Made by a program: the position numbers and the translations under genes. A stretch of 64,000 nt of DNA from Rhodomicrobium sp. (GTDB taxonomy: Bacteria; Pseudomonadota; Alphaproteobacteria; Rhizobiales; HXMU1428-3). The notes beneath the pieces were generated by a model. It did not search any database. It had not been told where the DNA came from and saw only the letters and a list, made by a program, of their open reading frames with translations. The DNA lies in NCBI GenBank assembly GCA_021604665.1, contig BQJK01000002.1, positions 372,001-436,000 of the forward strand. The letters run 5' to 3'. Shown one piece after another: positions 35,341-45,112 of this stretch (within the stretch, counting starts at the first letter, position 1; each line of letters opens with the position of its first letter).

Positions 35341-37269
35341 ATGATATTAAACGGCCTTTCGCACTGCATGTCTTGCAGCAGCTCTGCCCTTCAGCGGCGC
35401 CATGCTTGTGCCCCTCTTGAGCCCAGGGAGATTGTTGGGCCTCGGGCAATTGGGCTTTTTTCAGCGCTATTCGTCGCCTTGTTTTTCATCATTACAGCGG
35501 CTGAAAGCGCAGCCCTTGCCGGGGAGCGCCGCCATGGCCTCTCGACATTTGGTGAGCTGAAATACCCCGCAAGCTTCACTCATTTTGACTATGTGTCGCC
35601 TAATGCGCCCAAAGGCGGGCGGCTCTCTATGATTGGTACTGCGGGGGTGACGACATTTGACAGCTTTAACATGTTCATCCGCAAGGGGGATGCGGCGCAA
35701 GGGCTTAGCTATATTTATGACAGCCTGATGGTGCGGGCCTTTGACGAGGCGGACGCTGTTTATGGGTTGGTTGCAAAAGAAGCTGAGCTGCATGACGATG
35801 GCAAGGGGGTGACCTTTTACCTGCGCGATGAAGCGCGTTTTGCTGATGGCAGCCGCGTGAAGGCCAGTGATGTTGTTTTCACAATTACTACCTTGAAAAC
35901 CAAGGGCCAGCCTTTTTACCGGGTGAGTTTAAAAGATGTTGAGACGGTAGAAGCTGTTGATGACTTGACCGTGCGCTTTCGTTTCAAAGGCGAGCAGACC
36001 CGCGACCTGCCGCAACGGGTGGCTGAGCTGCCTATTTTACCCGCAGCTTTTTATGAGACAGTTTCTTTTGAAAAGGGTTTTCTCACCAAACCGCTTGGCT
36101 CTGGCCCTTATGAGCTTAAGGATTTTAAACCTGGCTTATATGTGACCTATGCGCGGCGGGAAGATTATTGGGCGAAAGATCTGCCTGTGAATAAGGGGCG
36201 GTTTAATTTCGGTGAGCTTCGCTATGAATATTTCAAGGACCGGGGGGCGGAGTTTGAAGCGCTGAAAGCCGGGGCCTTTGACCTTCGTGAGGAATTTACC
36301 TCGAAGGATTGGGCCACGAAATATGATTTTGATGCGGTGAAGACGGGCCGGGTAATTGTTGCAACTCTGCCGGATATGAACCCATCTGGCACCCAGGGCT
36401 TTTTCATTAATACGCGGCGCAAGAAATTGCAGGATGCCCGGGTGAGAGAGGCGATTGGTCTGGCTTTTGACTTTGAGTGGACCAATAAGAACCTGTTTTA
36501 TGGCCTTTACAAACGTACTGGCAGCTATTTTGAAAACTCGCCCATGAAGGCGGAAGGGCTGCCCAGCGCAGCAGAGCTTGAATTGCTTACCCCATTTAAA
36601 GACCAATTGCCCGCCGCCGTTTTTAAGGATGCGGTTACGCCGCCCAAGAGCAATGGCAGCGGCCAGGATCGGCGCTTATTGCGCCGGGCGCGCAAATTGT
36701 TGGATGAAGCAGGCTGGCCGTTAAAAAACCGGGTGCGGACCAATGCGGCTGGTGAGGTGCTTAAGTTGGAGTTCTTAACGTTTAGCCCCTCATTCTCTCG
36801 CATCATTCTGCCGATGATACGGAATTTGAAAACTATTGGCATTCAAGCCACTTTGCGCCAAGTGGACCCGGCGCAATATCAGGAGCGGTTGAAAAGCTTT
36901 GATTTTGACCTCACCACATCGCGCTTCACTATGCGGCTGACACCTGGGGTTGAGCTGCGTAATTTCTTTGCCTCTTCTTCGGCTGAGGCGCAGGGGAGCT
37001 TTAACCTTGCTGGCATTAAAAACCCTGTGGTTGATGCGCTGATCGCGCGTATTTCCCAGGCCAAAAGCCGGGAAGAGTTGACCACCGCGACCAAAGCGCT
37101 TGACCGGGTGCTTCGCGCCTCTCATTACTGGGTGCCGCATTGGTATAAATCTTCCCATAACATCGCTTATTGGAACAAGTTCTCAGCCCCGAAGGTCAAA
37201 TCCAAATATGATCGCGGGGTGATAGAGACCTGGTGGTATGATGAGGCTAAAGCGAGCAAGCTAAAATGA
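35341..37269 (+). CDS. yejA: YejA-like ABC transporter substrate-binding protein, copy 2
   Basis: 642-residue paralogue of the preceding protein, aligned over its whole length: YVSPNAPKGGRLSM, FYLRDEARFADGSRVKASDVVF, KPLGSGPYELKDF, INTRRKKLQDARVREAI, IETWWYDEAKAS. The signal helix lies near residues 35-58, with an Arg-rich leader. ATG 35341 is chosen over TTG 35317; AGGGTG lies upstream. It follows copy 1 by 35 bases and overlaps the glyoxalase gene by 4 (ATGA), so the three are co-expressed. Two binding proteins on one permease would broaden the substrate range. Confidence 0.9.
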   Translation: MILNGLSHCMSCSSSALQRRHACAPLEPREIVGPRAIGLFSALFVALFFIITAAESAALAGERRHGLSTFGELKYPASFTHFDYVSPNAPKGGRLSMIGTAGVTTFDSFNMFIRKGDAAQGLSYIYDSLMVRAFDEADAVYGLVAKEAELHDDGKGVTFYLRDEARFADGSRVKASDVVFTITTLKTKGQPFYRVSLKDVETVEAVDDLTVRFRFKGEQTRDLPQRVAELPILPAAFYETVSFEKGFLTKPLGSGPYELKDFKPGLYVTYARREDYWAKDLPVNKGRFNFGELRYEYFKDRGAEFEALKAGAFDLREEFTSKDWATKYDFDAVKTGRVIVATLPDMNPSGTQGFFINTRRKKLQDARVREAIGLAFDFEWTNKNLFYGLYKRTGSYFENSPMKAEGLPSAAELELLTPFKDQLPAAVFKDAVTPPKSNGSGQDRRLLRRARKLLDEAGWPLKNRVRTNAAGEVLKLEFLTFSPSFSRIILPMIRNLKTIGIQATLRQVDPAQYQERLKSFDFDLTTSRFTMRLTPGVELRNFFASSSAEAQGSFNLAGIKNPVVDALIARISQAKSREELTTATKALDRVLRASHYWVPHWYKSSHNIAYWNKFSAPKVKSKYDRGVIETWWYDEAKASKLK

Positions 37270-37637
37270 CCTTTAAACCAGCACAACCCATTTTTCGTAG
37301 TTTTGATGAAGCCAAGGCGAGCGAGTTTTATATCGATTATCTTGGCTTTCAGGTGGATTGGGAGCATCGCTTTGAGGAAGACGCGCCGCTCTATATGCAG
37401 GTAAGCCTTGGTGAGGTTGTCCTGCACCTCTCTGAACATCACGGTGATGCTACGCCTGGCTCTGCCATTCGTATTGAATGCGCGGATATTGAGGAGTATC
37501 ACGCTAAACTTATGGGTAAAGGGTATCGATTTGCCAATCCGGGGCTTTTAGACCAAAGCTGGGGCTGCCGGGAGCTGATACTGACCGACCCGTTTGGAAA
37601 TCGCATTGTTTTCTTCGTAGATTTACCGAATGAATAG
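37266..37637 (+). CDS. glyoxalase/bleomycin-resistance fold protein
   Basis: 123 residues of the vicinal-oxygen-chelate fold: PIFRSFDEAKASEFYIDYLGF at the start and ELILTDPFGNRIVFF at the end, the two beta-alpha-beta-beta-beta units. Such proteins include bleomycin-binding resistance proteins and lyases; the short ligand-binding form fits a BRP-like protein. ATGA overlap with yejA copy 2 links it to the transporter. Binding of an imported peptide-like compound is possible but unproven. Confidence 0.82.
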   Translation: MTFKPAQPIFRSFDEAKASEFYIDYLGFQVDWEHRFEEDAPLYMQVSLGEVVLHLSEHHGDATPGSAIRIECADIEEYHAKLMGKGYRFANPGLLDQSWGCRELILTDPFGNRIVFFVDLPNE

Positions 37638-37836
37638 AGTTTTATGAAAAACAAGGGTCTCGGCGACGTTTGTTTTCTATTTGTGGTTTGTTATTTGGCC
37701 CTATGCTCGCTTAAAGGTGAGCGGGTGTTAACGGTTTGAGGCTATGAAAGCCCTTCAAAAGGCAGTATCAATTGGGCGGCCTGTTTATGCAGCCCACTAA
37801 CTGAATGAAAGCGCATCAAGGAGCGATAAGAACAAC

Positions 37837-38952
37837 ATGACCGCCTATATCATCAGACGGCTATTGCTGATCATTCCGACCCTTCTCGGCATAATGGCGC
37901 TGACTTTTGTGATCATTCAATTTGCCCCTGGCGGGCCGGTTGAGCAGGTGATTGCACAGCTCACCGGCACTGATGTGGATGCTTCAACACGAGTTGGCGG
38001 CGGCAATCAGGGGGATTTTGGCGGCGCGAACCCGAGCACGCAAACGGGCGATACTTCGCAGTTAAATTCCAAATATCGTGGTGCGCAGGGGCTAGACCCC
38101 GAATTCATCAAAGAGATTGAAAAGCAGTTTGGGTTTGATAAGCCGCCCCTGGAGCGGTTTTTCCTGATGATATGGAATTATGCGCGGTTTGATTTTGGCG
38201 ATAGCTATTTTCAGGATAGAGCCGTTGTTGACCTGATCCTGGAGAAATTGCCTGTATCCATCTCACTTGGGTTGTGGGTGACGCTTTTATCTTACGGCAT
38301 CTCCATACCGCTTGGCATCAGGAAGGCGATTTCTGATGGCTCCAAGTTTGATTTATGGACAAGTGCGATCATTATTGTGGGCTATGCAATCCCCGGGTTT
38401 TTGCTGGCGGTTTTATTAATTGTGCTGTTTGCCAGTGATAACTTTATGAATATCTTCCCGCTTCGGGGGTTGGTCTCTGAGAATTTTGAGGAGATGAGCT
38501 GGTTTGAGAAAATTGGCGATTATTTCTGGCACCTGACCTTGCCGTTGATTGCCATGTCGGTCTCGGCTTTTGCGACGACAACCTTCCTGACCAAAAACTC
38601 ATTCCTTGATGAGATTAAGAAGCAGTATGTGACAACAGCCAGGGCCAAAGGTCTTTCAGAACAGAGAGTGCTTTATGGTCATGTGTTCCGCAATGCAATG
38701 CTGATTATTATTGCGGGCTTTCCGGCGGCTATTCTCAGTGTGTTTTTCACCGGCTCTATTCTTATCGAGACGATCTTTTCCCTTGATGGGCTGGGGCAGC
38801 TTTCTTTCCGGGCTATTTTCCAGCGGGATTATCCGATCGTATTTGCCACGCTCTATATTTTCTCGCTGATGGGTCTGGTTGTGAACCTGCTTTCGGACCT
38901 TACCTATTCAATTGTCGATCCGCGGATTGATTTTGAAAGCCGGGAGGTTTAG
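37837..38952 (+). CDS. yejB: ABC transporter permease YejB
   Basis: 371-residue inner-membrane permease of the dipeptide (DppB) family. The N-terminal YIIRRLLLIIPTLLGIMALTFVI helix with FAPGGP, about six helices, and the EAA loop TTARAKGLSEQRVLYGHVFRNAM that contacts the ATPase are visible. A 60-residue Gly/Asn/Gln-rich periplasmic insertion follows the first helix, as usual for YejB. Followed by yejE after 5 bases. Confidence 0.93.
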   Translation: MTAYIIRRLLLIIPTLLGIMALTFVIIQFAPGGPVEQVIAQLTGTDVDASTRVGGGNQGDFGGANPSTQTGDTSQLNSKYRGAQGLDPEFIKEIEKQFGFDKPPLERFFLMIWNYARFDFGDSYFQDRAVVDLILEKLPVSISLGLWVTLLSYGISIPLGIRKAISDGSKFDLWTSAIIIVGYAIPGFLLAVLLIVLFASDNFMNIFPLRGLVSENFEEMSWFEKIGDYFWHLTLPLIAMSVSAFATTTFLTKNSFLDEIKKQYVTTARAKGLSEQRVLYGHVFRNAMLIIIAGFPAAILSVFFTGSILIETIFSLDGLGQLSFRAIFQRDYPIVFATLYIFSLMGLVVNLLSDLTYSIVDPRIDFESREV

Positions 38953-38957
38953 CCACT

Positions 38958-40220
38958 ATGAAACCTCTTAATACTCAAATTGGAGACCCGCAGGCGCCGC
39001 TCTACAGGCGGGCGCTTTCGCCTGTTTATCGCTTTTATCAGACAGTGTTTTTCTGGCGGCGGGATGATTTAACGCCAATAAACAAGCGGCGGTTGCAGAA
39101 TTTCAGGGCTAATAAGCGTGGCTATTGGAGCCTGGTGATCTTCTCGGTGTTGTTTTTCCTGACCTTGTTTTCTGAATTTATCGCCAATGATAAACCGCTG
39201 ATGGTTTCATATAATGGCTCCTGGCATTTTCCGGTGGTGAAATTTTACCCGGAGACCAGCTTTGGTGGTGAGTTTGAAACTGAAGCGGTTTATAGGCGCC
39301 ATGATGTGGAGTGCCTCATTCGCACCGGCGGCAATGAGACTTGCTATGATGACCCGCGGACAACTGAGATCGCTGAAGGCCAGCAAGCCGGGTGGGTGCT
39401 TTGGCCACTCATTCGCTACTCCTACTCAACGGTGAATGACTTTATACCGACGGCGGCACCTTCCGCTCCGTGGTGGACCTTTGAAGATGGCAATCTTTGT
39501 AAAGTGTTTGATGGCGGCGATCAGAACCGGCATTGCACTATGGGTAATTTCCATTGGCTTGGCACGGATGATAACGGCCGAGATGTTTTGGCGCGGGTGC
39601 TCTATGGCTTCCGTATTTCCGTATTATTCGGCCTTATCCTGACCATCTTGTCTTCGGTTATTGGTGTGGCCGCGGGGGCGGTGCAAGGTTATTTCGGCGG
39701 CTGGGTTGATCTTATATTCCAGCGGGTCATTGAGCTTTGGTCATCCATTCCGCAGCTGTTTGTGTTGTTGATTGTGGCAGCGGCATTGGTGCCGGGGTTT
39801 TGGACGCTACTTGGCATTATGATGTTGTTCAGCTGGATAACACTGGTTGGTGTGGTGCGGGCCGAGTTCCTCCGGGCGCGGAATTTAGAATATGTGAAAG
39901 CCGCGCGCTCACTTGGGCTTAGCAATGCAAAAATCATGTTTCGCCACCTTCTGCCGAACGCCATGGTGGCGACCATTACGATGCTGCCCTTCATTCTCTC
40001 TGGTGCGCTGACCACGCTGACCTCGCTTGACTTTCTTGGTCTTGGTCTGCCGCCTGGCTCGCCCTCTCTTGGTGAGTTGATTAAGCAGGGTAAGGAAAAT
40101 ATTGAAGCGCCGTGGTTAGCGATAACCGCATTTATTGTGATCTCGCTGATGCTGAGCCTGCTGATTTTCATTGGTGAAGCGGTGCGAGACGCTTTTGACC
40201 CGCGCAAAACCTTCAAGTAA
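38958..40220 (+). CDS. yejE: ABC transporter permease YejE
   Basis: 420-residue DppC-type permease and partner of YejB. After the first helix (WSLVIFSVLFFLTLFSEFIAND) there is a long periplasmic loop typical of YejE with FHWLGTDDNGRDVLARVLYG; the EAA loop is VKAARSLGLSNAKIMFRHLLPNAM. Ends in AVRDAFDPRK, the normal family terminus. 5 bases after yejB, 20 before yejF. Confidence 0.93.
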   Translation: MKPLNTQIGDPQAPLYRRALSPVYRFYQTVFFWRRDDLTPINKRRLQNFRANKRGYWSLVIFSVLFFLTLFSEFIANDKPLMVSYNGSWHFPVVKFYPETSFGGEFETEAVYRRHDVECLIRTGGNETCYDDPRTTEIAEGQQAGWVLWPLIRYSYSTVNDFIPTAAPSAPWWTFEDGNLCKVFDGGDQNRHCTMGNFHWLGTDDNGRDVLARVLYGFRISVLFGLILTILSSVIGVAAGAVQGYFGGWVDLIFQRVIELWSSIPQLFVLLIVAAALVPGFWTLLGIMMLFSWITLVGVVRAEFLRARNLEYVKAARSLGLSNAKIMFRHLLPNAMVATITMLPFILSGALTTLTSLDFLGLGLPPGSPSLGELIKQGKENIEAPWLAITAFIVISLMLSLLIFIGEAVRDAFDPRKTFK

Positions 40221-40240
40221 GGCTAGATAGGTAAGATATT

Positions 40241-41884
40241 ATGAGCACAGGTACAGCAAATCATGACCTGCTGATTGATGTGAAAAACCTTTCCGTTGCC
40301 TTTACAGCCAGCGGTACAACCGAAGAGGTTGTGCATGGTGTCAATTTTGATATTCGCCGTGGTGAGACGGTGGCGCTTGTCGGCGAATCCGGGTCTGGTA
40401 AGACGGTGTCTGCGCTGTCAATTATGGGGTTACTGCCGCAATCAGCCAGCCATCCCAGTGGGGAAATCCTCTATCAGAAGCAGGATATTTTAAAGCTCAG
40501 CGAGCGGGAGCTCAGGGGCCTGCGCGGAGATCAGATCTCCATGATTTTCCAGGAGCCGATGAGCTCACTTAATCCACTGCATTCAATTGAGAAGCAGGTT
40601 GGTGAGGTTTTGCAATTGCACCGGGGGATGGAGGGGGCTGCCCTTCGCCGCCGGGTGATAGAGCTTTTAGAACGGGTTGGTATTCGCGATGCGGAGGCAC
40701 GGTTAAAAGCTTATCCGCATGAGCTATCTGGCGGGCAACGCCAGCGTGTGATGATTGCCATGGCGCTGGCTTGTGAACCTGATTTGCTGATCGCTGATGA
40801 GCCAACGACCGCGCTTGATGTGACCATTCAGGCGCAGATTCTTGAGCTTTTGGAAGAGCTGAAAGCTGAATTTAACATGGCGCTCTTATTGATCACCCAT
40901 GACCTGGCGATTGTGCGCAAACTGGCTGACCGGGTTTCTGTTATGCAACAAGGTCATATTGTTGAGCAGGGTGACTGCGAAGCGATTTTTGAGACCCCGC
41001 AACATGAGTATACCAAGCATCTTCTTTCTGCTGAACCTTCAGGCGAGCCGCCTGAACAGGATTTAACTGCGCCAGTGATTATGGAGACCGATAATCTTAA
41101 GGTGTGGTTTCCGATTAAGGCCGGTGTTTTGCGGCGCACGGTTGATTATGTCAAAGCGGTTGATGGCATTTCTCTCAAAGTGCGCGAGGGGCAAACTGTT
41201 GGGGTGGTCGGCGAATCTGGCTCAGGTAAAACCACATTAGGGCTTGCCTTATTACGGCTGATTTCATCAGATGGGCCGATTGTTTATCTCGGCAATAATA
41301 TCTCTGAGTTGAACTCAAAAGAGATGCGCCCCTTAAGGCGGGATTTGCAAATTGTGTTTCAGGACCCTTATGGCTCATTGAGCCCGCGCATGTCGATTGG
41401 CGAGATTATTGCTGAAGGGCTTGAAATTCAGCATCCTGAAATGAGCTATGAGGACCGGCGGGACCGTGTCTCCAAGGCGTTAACTGAAGTTGGGCTTGAC
41501 CCTTCAGCCCAAGATCGCTACCCGCATGAATTTTCAGGAGGGCAGCGGCAAAGGGTGGCCATTGCGCGGGCGATGGTGCTTGAGCCGAAATTTGTGATGC
41601 TTGATGAGCCAACAAGCGCGCTTGATATGTCTGTACAGGCGCAGATTGTTGACCTGCTGCGAGACTTACAAGCCCGCTATAAGCTGGCCTTTTTATTCAT
41701 TAGCCATGATCTGAAAGTGGTGCGTGCCCTTTCTAACCATGTGATTGTGATGCAAAATGGCAAGGTGGTTGAAGAAGGGGCTGGGCGGCAGGTGTTTGAA
41801 GCGCCGAAGTCTGATTATACCAAAGCGCTTTTGGCCTCAGCTTTTGACCTTGAGGTGAAGCATCAGGATGCCATCCAGCGGTGA
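40241..41884 (+). CDS. yejF: fused double ABC ATPase YejF
   Basis: 547-residue protein with two complete ABC ATPase domains that power the YejBE permease. Each has Walker A ([18 protein letters not shown]), signature ([18 protein letters not shown]) and Walker B with D-loop ([23 protein letters not shown]). All catalytic residues look intact, so both sites should hydrolyse ATP. Last gene of the transporter run. Confidence 0.94.
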   Translation: MSTGTANHDLLIDVKNLSVAFTASGTTEEVVHGVNFDIRRGETVALVGESGSGKTVSALSIMGLLPQSASHPSGEILYQKQDILKLSERELRGLRGDQISMIFQEPMSSLNPLHSIEKQVGEVLQLHRGMEGAALRRRVIELLERVGIRDAEARLKAYPHELSGGQRQRVMIAMALACEPDLLIADEPTTALDVTIQAQILELLEELKAEFNMALLLITHDLAIVRKLADRVSVMQQGHIVEQGDCEAIFETPQHEYTKHLLSAEPSGEPPEQDLTAPVIMETDNLKVWFPIKAGVLRRTVDYVKAVDGISLKVREGQTVGVVGESGSGKTTLGLALLRLISSDGPIVYLGNNISELNSKEMRPLRRDLQIVFQDPYGSLSPRMSIGEIIAEGLEIQHPEMSYEDRRDRVSKALTEVGLDPSAQDRYPHEFSGGQRQRVAIARAMVLEPKFVMLDEPTSALDMSVQAQIVDLLRDLQARYKLAFLFISHDLKVVRALSNHVIVMQNGKVVEEGAGRQVFEAPKSDYTKALLASAFDLEVKHQDAIQR

Positions 41885-41965
41885 GGCTATGACCGACCCA
41901 TTCGTCCTGTTTTGATTTTAGTTTATAGCGGCGGGGAGGCCCCCTGCTGCATGAAGAGAATATAA

Positions 41966-42607
41966 ATGGCTGACACACCCTCTGAAAAAAAAGAAACGAG
42001 TGAGCAAGGCGCTGATTTTCTAGCGGCCTCTGCGCCATTTACGCTGTTTGGGACATGGCTGAAAGAGGCGGAAGCGTCTGAGCTGAATGACCCCAATGCG
42101 ATGTCGCTGGCAACAGTTGATGTGAGCGGCCTGCCGAATGTGCGCATGGTGCTTTTAAAAGGTTTTAGCCCTGAGGGGTTTGTTTTTTACACAAACAAAG
42201 AAAGCGCCAAGGGAAGGGAAATTATAGCTAACCCGCAGGCAGCCCTTTGTTTCCATTGGAAAAGTTTGCGCCGCCAAGTTAGGGTGCGCGGCCCACTCAC
42301 TGAAGTTAGCAGCGCTGAAGCTGATGACTATTACAATAGCCGGCCGCGTGGCAGCCAGGTTGGGGCTTGGGCCTCGCAGCAATCACGCGAGCTGGAGAGC
42401 CGCTTTGCTTTAGAAAAGCGGGTTGCAAAATTTGGGACTAAATTTGCGGTTGGTGAGATTCCCCGGCCAGACTATTGGAGCGGCTTTTGCCTGACACCGC
42501 TTGAAATTGAATTTTGGCATGACAGGCCCTTTCGGCTGCATGATCGTTTGCAATTTAAACGGTCGGCTGTTGATGCGCCGTTCACCACGGCGCAGCTTTA
42601 CCCTTAA
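41966..42607 (+). CDS. pdxH: pyridoxamine 5'-phosphate oxidase
   Basis: 213-residue FMN flavoenzyme that oxidises PNP/PMP to pyridoxal phosphate. [40 protein letters not shown] and the C-terminal PPDYWSGF-like stretch, seen here as [18 protein letters not shown], are diagnostic. Ends in RLQFKR..QLYP as usual. It is 82 bases after yejF on the same strand. Confidence 0.94.
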   Translation: MADTPSEKKETSEQGADFLAASAPFTLFGTWLKEAEASELNDPNAMSLATVDVSGLPNVRMVLLKGFSPEGFVFYTNKESAKGREIIANPQAALCFHWKSLRRQVRVRGPLTEVSSAEADDYYNSRPRGSQVGAWASQQSRELESRFALEKRVAKFGTKFAVGEIPRPDYWSGFCLTPLEIEFWHDRPFRLHDRLQFKRSAVDAPFTTAQLYP

Positions 42608-42931
42608 GCTTTTGGGTGCCACTTTCGCCGTTCCCCTAGCGCCTTTTGCAGCTTTTGCCTGCTCCTGCCCCTCTTCATGTGCTGGGCGGTTTATCAGCGC
42701 CCCATATTCGCTTATAAATAGCTGCGTATTACCGGCTCTCTATGATTGCACTTAATCTTTAAATGCCTCATCTTAAGGGGTGTTTTGGTAAGGGGGGTGT
42801 GCTGCTGCTCTTTAGCTCTGTGCGCCTCTTTATTGACAGGCACTCCAAGTTCGTCACTATCAAAGATTGGCACTATCGTCGTTTGCCGCTTTGATAGTTT
42901 GTCATTTTTTATAGTCAGTGGATTTTTCTCC
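42608..42931. other. intergenic stretch with no recognised feature
   Basis: 324 bases between pdxH and the DUF1499 gene. It is open in one frame from 42746 into the next gene, but that extension is Cys/Leu/Ser-rich and does not look like a real N-terminus. I see no terminator, repeat or RNA here. Confidence 0.5.
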
Positions 42932-43789
42932 ATGTCCTATCGGCAGACATTCCGAAAATCGCGCCTCGCGGAATGGGGCTTTCGGCTTAGCATTCTGAGC
43001 GCGCATATCATTGTTTTTACTGTTATTTTGCATCGCTATGCCGGGCAATCAACTGCCGTTTCCCTCAACCTTATGCAAATTGGCTTTATTGGTGCGCTGG
43101 TTGCGTTGGGCATGTGCCTTGTGGCGGCCATTCAAATCTGGAACAAATTGCTAAAAGGGTTTGGGCAATCCATTGCAGGGTTGGTCATTAGCTTGCTGGT
43201 CCTGGCGTGGCCGCTTTATTATCTGCCGACCTATCTGGTCACGCCGCAGCTCTATGATATCTCTACCAATATCAGCGCCCCACCAAAATTTGAGGCGTTA
43301 AAATCATTTCGCGGATTTGGCAGCAACCCGCTTAATTTTGTTGAGCGTGAAAGTTTTGCTGCTGATGTGGTGCCGCTGCGCTTTGACAAATCGGGCCAGG
43401 ATACGTTTGATCTGGTGCGTCAGCTGGTTTTGAAGCGCAAGTGGGAGCTTATTTCAGCTAAGCCCTTATCACCTGCAAGCGGTGAAGCAATTATTGAAGC
43501 GGTTGACCGCTCAGCCGTGCTGGCGGTGCCAGATGATATTGTTATCCGCATCCAGTCCCGGGGTGGGCAGAGCATACTTGATATGCGCTCACAATCGCGG
43601 TTTGGCTCTTATGATCTGGGGCGCAATCAAAGGCGCATTCAGAATTTCCTTGATGATCTGATAACTCAAAATAGTGGCGTGGAGCGGGTGAAAGCCGGCC
43701 AGCCTCTCTTTATCCCGGGGAAGCAGTTTGAAGTTGAACCTGAGCCTGCTGTACCGCCTGTGCCCGAAGTTGAAGATGGCAAAGAGTGA
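42932..43789 (+). CDS. DUF1499 membrane protein
   Basis: 285 residues. The N-terminal third has three hydrophobic helices (AHIIVFTVILHRYAG, FIGALVALGMCLVAAI, SIAGLVISLLVLAWPLYY); the rest is a soluble DUF1499 domain (ADVVPLRF.., IEAVDRSAVLAVPDDIVIRIQ, DMRSQSRFGSYDLGRNQRRI). I start at ATG 42932 (MSYRQTF), not the track's 42746. Function of the family is unknown. The C-terminus is Pro/Glu-rich. Confidence 0.8.
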   Translation: MSYRQTFRKSRLAEWGFRLSILSAHIIVFTVILHRYAGQSTAVSLNLMQIGFIGALVALGMCLVAAIQIWNKLLKGFGQSIAGLVISLLVLAWPLYYLPTYLVTPQLYDISTNISAPPKFEALKSFRGFGSNPLNFVERESFAADVVPLRFDKSGQDTFDLVRQLVLKRKWELISAKPLSPASGEAIIEAVDRSAVLAVPDDIVIRIQSRGGQSILDMRSQSRFGSYDLGRNQRRIQNFLDDLITQNSGVERVKAGQPLFIPGKQFEVEPEPAVPPVPEVEDGKE

Positions 43790-43820
43790 TATTTGTCAGG
43801 ACCGGTTTCCTCATAAGTGC

Positions 43821-44744
43821 TTAGTTTGATTTGAAATTACTGTTTAGTGCCGGTAATTCTTTGCAGTCGATAAGACCTTGCTCACAGAGATGCTCTAAAT
43901 GAGCGAGAATTGAAAGAGACGCAGCTGGCATTACCTCTGGCTGAACATTTGGATACATTAAGGGCAATAGCTCGGGGATGGTGCCTATGCCGCTGCGAAC
44001 ATGATCCAGCAGGGAAGATTCTCGCCATTTGCGGTGCATCAAATAGGCTTTTACCAACCGTTCAGGGGCGCGGACCTGGCCGCCATGGCCGGGCATGAAC
44101 CTTTCATAGCCACCGCCGGTCAATTTTTTTAAAGACCTTAAATAAGCAGCCATGTTGCCTTCTGGCGGGATGATGACGCTGGTGTTCCAGGCCATGACAT
44201 GATCACCTGAAAACAACACTGGCTGACCTTCCAGGCGATAGCAGATATGGTCTGGTGCATGGCCTGGGGTGTGGATGGCGCTTAAGGCCCAGCCATTCCC
44301 CTCGATCACATCCCCCTCCTTAATTGGCCGCGCCGGCGCTATGGAAAAATCGACAAAGTCAGCCTTAAGCGCGGCACCGCTTTGATGGCGAGCGCCGCGA
44401 TTTTCGTGGATGGGCAAGTGAGCGCATGTCTCGGCCCCTGTGGCCTCAGCTAATTCAGTAAACAGCGATGAATGATCTTTATGGGTATGGGTGAGCAGGA
44501 TGTGAGTGATTGTCTCGCCGCGCGTGGCTTCTAAAATTGCGGCAAGGTGCGAGGGGTCTGCCGGGCCGGGGTCTATCACTGCCACTTCACCTTGACCGAT
44601 GATGTAGCTATTGGTGCCGTTTTGTGTGAGGGGGCCTTTATTTGGGGCGACGACGCGGCGCACACCAGGCCAGATCTCACGGGCAACCCCATAAGTGAAG
44701 ATCATTTCCATGTGGAAGGGCAGCTCTGGTTTATTACGGTTCAT
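43821..44744 (-). CDS. MBL-fold metallo-hydrolase (LACTB2-like)
   Basis: 307 residues. The metallo-beta-lactamase fold is shown by THTHKDHS (HxHxDH), then IHTPGHAPDHICY and FSGDHVM; the two-zinc site looks complete. The C-terminal 70 residues, with AYLMHRKWRESSLLDHVRSG, form the winged-helix extension of LACTB2/RNase-like or hydroxyacylglutathione-hydrolase-like members. ATGs at codons 12 and 14 are alternative starts. Divergent from hupS and convergent with the DUF1499 gene. Substrate not predictable. Confidence 0.85.
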   Translation of the reverse strand: MNRNKPELPFHMEMIFTYGVAREIWPGVRRVVAPNKGPLTQNGTNSYIIGQGEVAVIDPGPADPSHLAAILEATRGETITHILLTHTHKDHSSLFTELAEATGAETCAHLPIHENRGARHQSGAALKADFVDFSIAPARPIKEGDVIEGNGWALSAIHTPGHAPDHICYRLEGQPVLFSGDHVMAWNTSVIIPPEGNMAAYLRSLKKLTGGGYERFMPGHGGQVRAPERLVKAYLMHRKWRESSLLDHVRSGIGTIPELLPLMYPNVQPEVMPAASLSILAHLEHLCEQGLIDCKELPALNSNFKSN

Positions 44745-44854
44745 ATTCGCCTTTAGTTTAACCTCTTATGTAGGATCGATCCTGTTGCCAATCTTAGCTC
44801 ACAAGCGGTTTTAGGCAAGACTATGATCTTGCGCCCTGCCGCCGCAAGTAAACC

Positions 44855-44869
44855 GGTAAGTTACTTACC
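44855..44869. promoter_or_regulatory. palindrome upstream of hupS (candidate HupR binding site)
   Basis: GGTAAGT-T-ACTTACC is a perfect 7-bp inverted repeat centred about 104 bases upstream of the -24 element of the hupS promoter, the usual distance for an NtrC-class enhancer site. I know of no matching published HupR/HoxA consensus that it fits exactly, so the assignment is inferential. Confidence 0.45.
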
Positions 44870-44965
44870 ACTCCATAAGGATTGCTTAACACTTGTTTGC
44901 AACCAGAGGGTACCGACAACACCTAAATTCTCTTTAGTCCGCTGTTATTACTCACCTTTTCCGTT

Positions 44966-44981
44966 TGGCATACCGATTGCT
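44966..44981 (+). promoter_or_regulatory. sigma-54 (-24/-12) promoter of hupSLC
   Basis: TGGCATACCGATTGCT matches the sigma-54 consensus TGGCAYR-N4-TTGCW fully, with the required GG/GC spacing. It predicts a start near 44993 and a leader of about 120 bases to hupS. Sigma-54 promoters need an AAA+ activator; HupR at 55548 is the obvious candidate. Confidence 0.85.
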
Positions 44982-45112
44982 ACTAATGTATGCAAGGCAC
45001 GATCTATTGAACTAGATAGATGTGTATTCTGGGGAATGGTTCGCAAGAGTTAAGCCAAAAAAATCTTAGCCTCTTGATATGCGAACCCAACTGATAAGGA
45101 GGGTCGCCTAAA

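Noticed and set aside
42746-42931. 62-residue extension of the DUF1499 protein
   Set aside because: Cys/Ser/Leu-rich with no similarity to the family; ATG 42932 gives the normal start.
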